Source: Thermoleophilaceae bacterium
GTDB lineage: Bacteria; Actinomycetota; Thermoleophilia; Solirubrobacterales; Thermoleophilaceae
Assembly (NCBI GenBank): GCA_013813135.1
Contig: JACCSF010000084.1
Span: 1 to 5,435, forward strand
Length of the DNA: 5,435 nucleotides
Direction of reading: 5' to 3'
The notes beneath the pieces were generated by a model. It saw only the letters and a list, made by a program, of their open reading frames with translations, was not told the origin of the DNA and did no database searches. The position numbers and the translations under genes are program-made. Of the stretch, positions 1 to 4,814 are shown in pieces (position 1 is the first letter of the stretch; the number at the start of each line of letters is the position of its first letter).

Positions 1-62
1 AGGAGCGTCTCCGCGTTGCGACGGATGGCACCCAGATCGAGCGTGAAGCTCGACCGCTCCAC
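1..62 (-). CDS. alr: Alanine racemase, N-terminal fragment (runs off the left edge)
   Basis: Only the first 20 codons are visible, read leftward from a GTG at 62-60. The peptide contains LDLGAIRRNAETL, which matches the conserved opening strand and helix of PLP-dependent alanine racemases (typically xxxIDLxAIxxNxxxL). The family interconverts L- and D-alanine in the cytoplasm to supply D-Ala for peptidoglycan. The catalytic lysine lies about 15-20 residues further on, outside the window. The start is supported by GGAGAG at 71-66, with the GGAG core 5 nt before the GTG. The gene is embedded in the 3' part of the still-open nnr frame, so translation may be coupled to nnr. Family assignment rests on a short segment but the match is specific. 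Confidence 0.8.
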   Translation of the reverse strand, partial: MERSSFTLDLGAIRRNAETL

Positions 63-1420
63 TTGCTCTCCAGGGTGCTCGGGAGCGAGCCGAGAAGATC
101 GCTCGCGATGAGTCCCGCGCGATGGGGCGAGAGCTCCGCTGCCCGGCCGTGCGCGACCGCGGCCGCCGCGGCTGCGACCTGCGCGTCGAGGCCCTTGGAC
201 AGAAACGCGGCCGTGATCCCGGTGAGGACGTCACCGGAACCCGCGGTCGCGAGAGCAGGCGATCCGAGATCGGAGACGATCACACCGGCTCCCGGTGCCG
301 CGACGATCGTGTCCGAGCCCTTGAGCACCACGACGGCGCCAAAACGCTCAGCGGCCTGTCGGGCGGCGTCGAGCCGATGCGCGCCGACCCACTGCGGGTC
401 CGTTTCGAGCAGCCGCGCAAGCTCTCCGGCATGAGGCGTCATGACAGTCGGGGCCGCGCGTGAGAGCGGCTCGAGCTCGAACAGCGCGTCGGCGTCGACC
501 ACCGCGGGGAGATCGATTTTCTCGAGAAGCTCGCGGACGAGCGCCCGACGCCCGGAGCCACGCCCCAGCCCCGGGCCGAGTGCGATCGCACCAGCTCGCT
601 CCGCAGCCGCGACGATCGTCTCGACGGCATTCTCGTCGGTCCAGCCGATCTTGACCGCCTCGAGGACGAGGGACTCTGCGACGGGCAGGGACTCGGCAGG
701 GACTGCGAGCGTGACGTATCCCGCATCCGCACGAAACGCCGCGAGCGCCGAGAGGCAGGCGGCGCCCGTCATGCCTGGCTGCCCGCCGACGACGAGCACC
801 GCGCCGGCGGTGTACTTGGTATCTCCCGCCGCGCGGCGCGGGACGAGCTCGAGCAGCGCAGGGGTCGCGCGCCGGTGCTCCGTGGAGATCTCGTCGAGCC
901 CGAGGTCCGCGACCACTATCCGGCCGGCGTGGAATCGGCCGGGCGCGATTGCGAGACCCAGCTTGGGCGCATGGAAGGTCACGGTGAGGTCGGCGTCGAC
1001 GACCGCACCCGTGACCTCGCCGGTGGAGGCATCAACGCCTGACGGAACATCGACCGCGACAATCGGCGAGCCGGCCGCATTCATCCGCTCGATCACGGCC
1101 GCCTCCTCCGGACGAGGCTCGCCAACGAAGCCCGTCCCGAAGAGCGCGTCGACGATTACGTCATAGCCTTCGACCTCCGCTGTCTCGTCGGCCTCGTGCC
1201 CTGACTCGCGGAAGGCGCGCGCCGCCACGCGGCCGTCGCCACCGTTCGAGCCTCCGCCGCACACGCAGGCGAACCGCCGTGCCCCGGGAAAGGCAAGCAT
1301 GGCTTCGCGGGCGACCGCGGTACCAGCCCGCTCCATCAGCTCCGGAACCGTGTCCGGGTAGCCCGAATACCGCTCCTCGGCGGCGCGCATCTCCGCGGCC
1401 GTGTAGAGCGGCTCGTACAC
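1..1420 (-). CDS. nnr: Bifunctional NAD(P)H-hydrate epimerase / ADP-dependent NAD(P)HX dehydratase (no stop in window)
   Basis: This cytoplasmic repair enzyme restores hydrated NAD(P)H: the N-terminal YjeF_N domain epimerises R- and S-NAD(P)HX, and the C-terminal ribokinase-like domain dehydrates S-NAD(P)HX using ADP or ATP. The start is GTG at 1420; an in-frame TAG at 1426-1424 excludes anything longer. N-domain motifs are LYTAAEMRAAE (5-15), GGGSNGGDG (55-63), VDALFGTG (90-97), VDVPSGVDASTG (123-134) and TFHAPKLG (148-155). C-domain motifs are VLVVGGQPGMTGA (208-220), GPGLG (282-286), DADAL (309-313), TPHAGE (328-333), LKG (366-368) and GSGDVLTG (394-401, with D397 the expected catalytic Asp). 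The epimerase domain is compact, with only about 27 residues between GGDG and VDALFGTG. Family C-termini usually end soon after GLIASDLLGSLP (436-447), but this frame stays open to base 1, at least 62 nt into alr. No clear Shine-Dalgarno precedes the start. Confidence 0.93.
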   Translation of the reverse strand, partial: MYEPLYTAAEMRAAEERYSGYPDTVPELMERAGTAVAREAMLAFPGARRFACVCGGGSNGGDGRVAARAFRESGHEADETAEVEGYDVIVDALFGTGFVGEPRPEEAAVIERMNAAGSPIVAVDVPSGVDASTGEVTGAVVDADLTVTFHAPKLGLAIAPGRFHAGRIVVADLGLDEISTEHRRATPALLELVPRRAAGDTKYTAGAVLVVGGQPGMTGAACLSALAAFRADAGYVTLAVPAESLPVAESLVLEAVKIGWTDENAVETIVAAAERAGAIALGPGLGRGSGRRALVRELLEKIDLPAVVDADALFELEPLSRAAPTVMTPHAGELARLLETDPQWVGAHRLDAARQAAERFGAVVVLKGSDTIVAAPGAGVIVSDLGSPALATAGSGDVLTGITAAFLSKGLDAQVAAAAAAVAHGRAAELSPHRAGLIASDLLGSLPSTLESKWSGRASRSIWVPSVATRRRS

Positions 1421-1442
1421 CGTCTAGTGCGCAATACCGGAA

Positions 1443-1462
1443 CCGGCTAGCGCCGGATCCGG
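1443..1462. repeat. GC-rich dyads in the acpS-nnr spacer
   Basis: The 62-nt gap between acpS and nnr holds CCGGC (1443-1447), loop TAGC, GCCGG (1452-1456), immediately overlapped by the perfect 10-bp palindrome CCGGATCCGG (1453-1462). No T-run follows on either strand, so this is not a typical intrinsic terminator. It could be a weak attenuating or mRNA-processing structure, or simply chance in GC-rich spacer DNA. Function unknown. Confidence 0.4.
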
Positions 1463-1482
1463 CCGCGGGGTCCGGTGTTGGC

Positions 1483-1845
1483 TCACGCGCCGCCAGTCGT
1501 CACGACGCAGATGGCCGCCGCGAGCTCGCGCGAGTGCGTCATCGAGAGGTCGATCGCGCCCGCGCTCACCTGCTCCGCGAACGCCGCGGTTCGCCCCGAG
1601 AGGCTGACGCCGGGCTTCGGCCGACCGACGATCTCCACCTCCTTCCAGGTGAAGCGGACTCCGCAGCCGAGAGCTTTGCCGACAGCTTCCTTGCCGGCGA
1701 AGCGCGCCGCGTAGCTCTGGGCGGGATCCGCGCGGGAGTCGCAGTACGTCCGCTCGGCTTCCGTGAAGCAGCGCTCGCGGAAGCCGGGGCGCTCGAGGGC
1801 GCGCCGCACGCGTGCGATCTCGATCAGGTCGACCCCGACCTTCAC
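1483..1845 (-). CDS. acpS: Holo-[acyl-carrier-protein] synthase
   Basis: AcpS transfers 4'-phosphopantetheine from CoA to the conserved serine of apo-ACP, activating fatty-acid synthesis in the cytoplasm. The product is 120 aa, normal for the small AcpS class that works as a trimer. Visible motifs are VGVDLIEIARVRRAL (3-17, with the Mg2+-binding Asp6), CFTEAERTYC (26-35), RFAGKEAVGKALG (48-60, with the catalytic or metal Glu53) and the terminal strand SMTHSRELAAAICVV (101-115). The start is GTG at 1845-1843, which overlaps the TGA of the upstream HAD gene as GTGA (4-nt overlap, 1842-1845), implying translational coupling. The frame stays open upstream to 2304, but that extension lies inside the HAD gene and has no AcpS similarity. 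Operon partner of nnr and alr. Confidence 0.95.
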   Translation of the reverse strand: MKVGVDLIEIARVRRALERPGFRERCFTEAERTYCDSRADPAQSYAARFAGKEAVGKALGCGVRFTWKEVEIVGRPKPGVSLSGRTAAFAEQVSAGAIDLSMTHSRELAAAICVVTTGGA

Positions 1846-2636
1846 CGGGCGAGGCCCCCGGTCAGGTCCTCCTCGAGCAAGGCAGGGAACTGGGCAAGCG
1901 AGGACACGACGATGTCGGGTGAAGCCTCCGCCGTCTCGAGCGTCTCCGGGCGGAATTTCCCGGTCCGCACGAGTGCCGTCCGCATGCCGAAGAGGCGGGC
2001 GCCGCGGATGTCCGACTCGATGTCGTCCGTGACGAGCCAGGTCAGCTCGGGCTCCGCCTCGAGGACGTCCAGCGCGGCCGCGAAATACGACGGGCTCGGC
2101 TTTCCCAGCACGGTCGCCTCGACTCCGGTCGCGTACTCGAGCCCGGCGACGAACGCACCACTGTCGAGCATAGGCCCGCGGCTCGTCTGCCACCACTTGT
2201 TCTTGTGCAGGCAGTAGAGCGAGGCGCCCAGCTGGATCTCGCCGAACGCCCGCGCGAGATTCATGTAGCTGAACACCTGGTTCGGCTCGAGCGTCTCGTC
2301 GCACCCTCCGATGAGCACCGCATCGGAGTCGTGCCCGACGAGCTCGAGGCCGTCGAGATCGGGGACGATCGAGGTCATCGCGAGAGCCAGCACTCGCTTT
2401 CCCGCCAGCTCGCGGGCGGCTGCGCCCGCGGGCGTCTGCAACTCGAGGTCGTCCAGCGAGAACCCCATACGACGAAGCTCCTCGGACAGACGGGCTCGCG
2501 GCTGCGTCGAGTTGTTCGAGACGAAGCGGAGCGCGTGGCCCGCCTCTCGCAACTCAGCGACTGCCTCGGCGGCCCCAGGGATCGGCTCTCCGGAGACGTG
2601 AAGCACTCCGTCGATGTCGAGCAGAATGCAGGCCAT
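1842..2636 (-). CDS. HAD-superfamily IIA phosphatase, LHPP/HDHD2-like
   Basis: A cytoplasmic Mg2+-dependent phosphohydrolase of the NagD/4-nitrophenylphosphatase group. Residue numbers count from the upstream GTG at 2660; subtract 8 for the ATG at 2636. Motif I is DIDGVL (15-20, nucleophile Asp15 and acid/base Asp17), motif II FVSNNST (46-52), motif III lysine in GKPSP (186-190), and motif IV TDDIESDIRGA (211-221), where Thr replaces the usual Gly before DD. The class-IIA cap carries YMNLARAFGEI, LHKNKWW and GAFVAGLEYATG, a pattern typical of the LHPP/HDHD2 branch. Substrate cannot be told from sequence. I prefer ATG 2636 because the protein then opens directly on strand 1 (MACILLDIDG) and a TAGACT box lies just upstream; GTG 2660, preceded by AGGGAG, is a real alternative giving 272 aa. 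First gene of the acpS-nnr-alr operon. Confidence 0.9.
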   Translation of the reverse strand: MACILLDIDGVLHVSGEPIPGAAEAVAELREAGHALRFVSNNSTQPRARLSEELRRMGFSLDDLELQTPAGAAARELAGKRVLALAMTSIVPDLDGLELVGHDSDAVLIGGCDETLEPNQVFSYMNLARAFGEIQLGASLYCLHKNKWWQTSRGPMLDSGAFVAGLEYATGVEATVLGKPSPSYFAAALDVLEAEPELTWLVTDDIESDIRGARLFGMRTALVRTGKFRPETLETAEASPDIVVSSLAQFPALLEEDLTGGLAR

Positions 2637-3048
2637 GGAGCGTGAGTCTATTCGGGTCACACGCCCCGTCTCCCTGCCGGTTTCCGAGATCGAGCTCAGG
2701 GTCTCGCGCTCGAGCGGGCCGGGTGGCCAACACGCCCAGAAGTCCTCGACGCGCGTCGAGGCCGTCTTCGACGTAGAGGCGTCGACCGCGCTTTCGGACG
2801 TGCAGAAGCGACGGGTGACGGGGAAGGCGGGACCGGTGCTACGGGCGGTCGCGCAAGACGAGCGGAGCCAGGCGCGGAACCGGGAGCTCGCGACGGAGCG
2901 CCTCGTCGAGAAGCTCCGGCGGGCATTGGCTGTGCCTCGGCGCCGTGTTCCGACGAGCCCCGGGACCCGTGCCCGTGAGCGCAGGCTCGAGGCGAAGCGG
3001 CGACGCGCAAGAGTGAAGAAGCTCCGCCGCCCACCAGCCGGCGATTAG
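2635..3048 (+). CDS. arfB: ArfB-type peptidyl-tRNA hydrolase (codon-independent ribosome rescue)
   Basis: The product is 137 aa, the usual size of ArfB/YaeJ/ICT1. These factors enter the empty A site of ribosomes stalled on non-stop mRNA and hydrolyse the peptidyl-tRNA without a stop codon. The single release-factor-like domain carries SRSSGPGGQHAQKSSTRVE (24-42), including the catalytic GGQ at 30-32. It is followed by a long Arg/Lys tail (roughly 100-137, with RARERR, KRRRAR and KKLRR). The basic tail is the family feature that fits the mRNA entry channel and separates ArfB from RF1/RF2, and no codon-recognition domains are present. I chose ATG 2635 because the family begins within about 10 residues of this strand; in-frame ATGs at 2614 and 2626 exist but intrude further into the HAD gene. 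No strong Shine-Dalgarno is seen before any of them. It is divergent from the HAD operon. Confidence 0.92.
   Translation: MERESIRVTRPVSLPVSEIELRVSRSSGPGGQHAQKSSTRVEAVFDVEASTALSDVQKRRVTGKAGPVLRAVAQDERSQARNRELATERLVEKLRRALAVPRRRVPTSPGTRARERRLEAKRRRARVKKLRRPPAGD
2645..2650 (-). promoter_or_regulatory. Candidate -10 box (TAGACT) for the HAD-acpS-nnr-alr operon
   Basis: On the minus strand TAGACT fits the actinobacterial TANNNT -10 pattern and ends 8 nt before the ATG at 2636, so transcription could begin at or within about 2 nt of that start (leaderless or nearly so). No convincing -35 is seen 17-18 nt upstream. If real, the promoter lies inside the 5' end of arfB. Inferred from position and consensus only. 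Confidence 0.35.
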
Positions 3049-3084
3049 CGCAGGAGCGTGGCCAACGAGACGGCGGCCTCAACG

Positions 3085-3155
3085 GTGCCTGGCACGTAAG
3101 CGTGAAAAGTGCGCGCCGATCTGTGCGCGGCTCGATCGTCCGAACGGCACGTGCC
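3085..3155. promoter_or_regulatory. Paired GGCAC/GTGCC dyads upstream of the NuoE-NuoF fusion (possible operator)
   Basis: GTGCC-T-GGCAC at 3085-3095 is a perfect inverted repeat with a 1-nt centre. GGCACGTGCC at 3146-3155 is a perfect 10-bp palindrome. Both are preceded by AACGG or share GTGCCTG, so they look like related copies about 60 bp apart. The second sits just upstream of the candidate -10 box at 3160, where a repressor or activator could act. GGCACGT (3091-3097) can also pair with ACGTGCC (3149-3155) in RNA. No known regulator is recognised. Confidence 0.35.
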
Positions 3156-3159
3156 TGCG

Positions 3160-3165
3160 TAGGAT
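3160..3165 (+). promoter_or_regulatory. Candidate -10 box (TAGGAT) / overlapping AGGA ribosome site for the NuoE-NuoF fusion
   Basis: TAGGAT matches TANNNT and is separated by 6 nt from the GTG at 3172, the spacing expected if the first transcribed base is the G of the start codon (leaderless mRNA). The same bases include AGGA (3161-3164), 7 nt before the GTG, which would serve as a Shine-Dalgarno if transcription starts further upstream. The two readings are exclusive for a given transcript. No good -35 hexamer is visible. Confidence 0.4.
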
Positions 3166-3171
3166 CGAGGC

Positions 3172-4725
3172 GTGGACGCGATCAAGCTGGCACTCCTTCT
3201 GCCGGAGCTGCCGACCGAGCGGACGCAGCTGCTGGACAACCTCGGGCGCATCCGTCGCGAGGTCGGCCCGATAACCCCCGAGCTGTCGGACGCGGTCGCC
3301 GACCATATGAACATCCGCCGCGGCGAGGTGCACGAGGTCGTGTCCTTCTACTCCTTCTTGCAGGTGCCGGCGGACGCGCTCCGGGTCTGTACCGGGCCGA
3401 TCTGCGACTGCTACGGAGGACGCGAGCTTCTCGCCGGCACGCCCGGGGCGATCGAGGTCGCGTGCCTCGGGCACTGCGATCTCGCACCGGTGATGACGCG
3501 CGGCGACGAGATCGTCCCGGAAGTAACCCATGCTACGAACAACGGTCCGGCGATCGGGCTCGGGCTGCGGGACGAGACGCTCGCCGACTACGCGGCGCGC
3601 GGCGGCCTCGAACTGCTCCGAGAGTTGCTCTCACCCGAGCGCATCATCGAGGAGCTCAAGGCGTCCGGGCTCACGGGCTACGGCGGAGCCGGCTTCCCGA
3701 CCGGGATCAAGTGGGAGGCCGTCTCACGCGAGCCGCGCCCGCGCTTCGTCGTCGTCAACGCGGACGAGGGCGAGCCCGGAACGATCAAGGATCGCTACGT
3801 CATGGAGCTTCGGCCACACCTCTTCCTGGAGGGTGTTCTCATCGCGATGCGGTTCGCGGAGGCCGCTGAGGGCCTGATCTACTTGCGCGAGGAGTACGCG
3901 TCCGCCCGCAACAGACTGCTGCAAGCGATCGACGAGTTCCGCGACGCAGGGCTGCTCGAAGGCCGCTCGCTCGGGCTCGTGATCGGTGCGGGTGCGTACA
4001 TCGCGGGCGAGGAAACGGCGATGTTGGAGTCGATGGAGGGTCGGCGCGCGATGCCGCGGCTTCGGCCTCCCTTCCCGGCCCAGATCGGGTACCTCGGCCG
4101 CCCCACGCTCATCAACAACGTCGAGACCCTCGCGCACCTCCCCGCGATTCTCGGAAACGGCGGCGCCTGGTGGGCCGCGCTCGGGAAACGCGAAGCGGCG
4201 GGAACACGCCTCTGGTCGGTCTCGGGCTCGGTCGCGCGACCCGGCTGCTACGAGGCGCCGAACGGGGTGACGATACGCGAGCTCGTCGACGAGTACGCGG
4301 GCGGTTTTTCAGGTGAGACGGGCGCAATCGTCCCGGGTGGCGCCGCCAGCGGGATCCTCCCTCCGTCAGCGGTGGACACCCCACTGACCCGTGACGGCCT
4401 CGGCGAATACGGCGCGGGCGTGGGCTCTGCCGCGCTCCAGGTCTTCCCCGCCGCGTACTCCCCGCTCCGCCTGCTCTCGGAGACGATGCGCTTCTTCGCC
4501 GAGGAGTCGTGCCAGAAGTGCACGCCCTGCCGGATCGGGAACCGCGCGCTCCACCACCTGTGCGAGGAGCTCGAGCACGAACGGGCGCCGATGACGCGTG
4601 AGAAAGTCGCCGAATGGCTGCTCGCCATGGAGAAGACCTCGATCTGCGGGCTCGGCCAGGCCTCGCCGATCCCGGTGCGAAACGCAATGCAGCACTGGCC
4701 CGAGCTCTTCGCCCCGCTCCGCTAG
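3172..4725 (+). CDS. NuoE-NuoF fusion: NADH-binding flavoprotein (diaphorase) subunit of a formate dehydrogenase or hydrogenase-like complex
   Basis: This 517-aa protein joins a NuoE-like domain (about 1-125) to a NuoF-like domain (about 145-517). The first has a helical bundle and then a thioredoxin-like [2Fe-2S] site, C73-x4-C78 and C98-x3-C102 (CTGPIC, CLGHC). The second has the glycine-rich FMN loop GLTGYGGAGFPTGIKW (166-181), NADEGEPGT (196-204), GAGAYIAGEETA (272-283), INNVETLA (314-321) and a [4Fe-4S] site ESCQKCTPC with Cys 447, 450, 453 plus Cys492 (ICGLG). By family knowledge it moves electrons between NAD(H), FMN and iron-sulfur clusters in the cytoplasm. Separate nuoE and nuoF are normal in complex I; this fused layout and the C-terminal PIPV...WPELF segment recall FdsB and HoxF, so a formate dehydrogenase or hydrogenase partner is likely but is not in the window. 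Cys80 is an extra cysteine beside the first cluster. All expected ligands are present. The start is GTG 3172; the TAG stop lies within the IS target site. Confidence 0.93.
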   Translation: MDAIKLALLLPELPTERTQLLDNLGRIRREVGPITPELSDAVADHMNIRRGEVHEVVSFYSFLQVPADALRVCTGPICDCYGGRELLAGTPGAIEVACLGHCDLAPVMTRGDEIVPEVTHATNNGPAIGLGLRDETLADYAARGGLELLRELLSPERIIEELKASGLTGYGGAGFPTGIKWEAVSREPRPRFVVVNADEGEPGTIKDRYVMELRPHLFLEGVLIAMRFAEAAEGLIYLREEYASARNRLLQAIDEFRDAGLLEGRSLGLVIGAGAYIAGEETAMLESMEGRRAMPRLRPPFPAQIGYLGRPTLINNVETLAHLPAILGNGGAWWAALGKREAAGTRLWSVSGSVARPGCYEAPNGVTIRELVDEYAGGFSGETGAIVPGGAASGILPPSAVDTPLTRDGLGEYGAGVGSAALQVFPAAYSPLRLLSETMRFFAEESCQKCTPCRIGNRALHHLCEELEHERAPMTREKVAEWLLAMEKTSICGLGQASPIPVRNAMQHWPELFAPLR

Positions 4726-4726
4726 T
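4721..4726. repeat. Putative IS481 target-site copy GCTAGT
   Basis: GCTAGT directly abuts the presumed IS terminus TGTAGACCC. IS481 of Bordetella is known to insert at NCTAGN and duplicate those 6 bp, and this hexamer fits exactly. The TAG (4723-4725) is the stop codon of the NuoE-NuoF gene, so the stop would be retained after insertion. The second copy should flank the right end, outside the window. Confidence 0.65.
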
Positions 4727-4750
4727 TGTAGACCCTGAGCACGTTGGTTC
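4727..4750 (+). repeat. Presumed left terminal inverted repeat of the IS
   Basis: The segment opens with TGTAGACCCTGAGCACG and lies between the CTAG target and the hairpin. Its role as the transposase-binding terminal repeat is inferred from position and from the TGT start; the matching right end is not in the window, so the length is a guess. Confidence 0.5.
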
Positions 4751-4814
4751 ATCCGGGCCTCCTTGAAGGCTGAGGGCTGGCAAGCAACTCAGTCCGAAGG
4801 AGGACCCGGATGAA
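4748..4814 (+). promoter_or_regulatory. Hairpin sequestering the transposase ribosome-binding site and start codon
   Basis: TTCATCCGGGCCTCCTT (4748-4764) is complementary to AAGGAGGACCCGGATGAA (4797-4814) over 17 bp with a single bulged A at 4804. The right arm contains the full Shine-Dalgarno AAGGAGG (4797-4803) and the ATG (4810-4812), both completely paired. A second stem, CTGAG (4770-4774) with CTCAG (4788-4792), stacks inside. In any transcript entering from outside the IS both arms are present and initiation should be blocked; a promoter starting inside the left arm would yield an open site. This resembles the protective structures known from IS10 and IS50. The structure is seen; its role is inferred. 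Confidence 0.75.

Noticed and set aside
441..1166. Long open plus-strand frame of 241 codons
   Set aside because: It is antisense to nnr, whose motifs are continuous on the other strand; the peptide is Ser/Ala/Arg/Thr-rich with no recognisable domain, as expected for a shadow frame in GC-rich DNA.
1443..1480. Intrinsic terminator between acpS and nnr
   Set aside because: The dyads lack a following T-run on either strand, and the genes look like one operon.
1279..2217. Plus-strand open frame of 312 codons
   Set aside because: It spans the antisense of nnr, acpS and the HAD gene and crosses their junctions; low-complexity composition and no domain.
1846..2304. N-terminal extension of acpS to an ATG at 2304 (273 aa)
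   Set aside because: The extra residues are the out-of-frame HAD gene and resemble no AcpS domain; the 120-aa form from GTG 1845 is complete.
3102..3869. Plus-strand open frame of 255 codons over the redox gene
   Set aside because: Out of phase with the NuoE-NuoF gene, Arg-rich and without motifs, while the 3172 frame contains every expected ligand.
4726..4754. IS-internal promoter with TTGTAG as -35
   Set aside because: No acceptable -10 hexamer lies 16-19 nt downstream.
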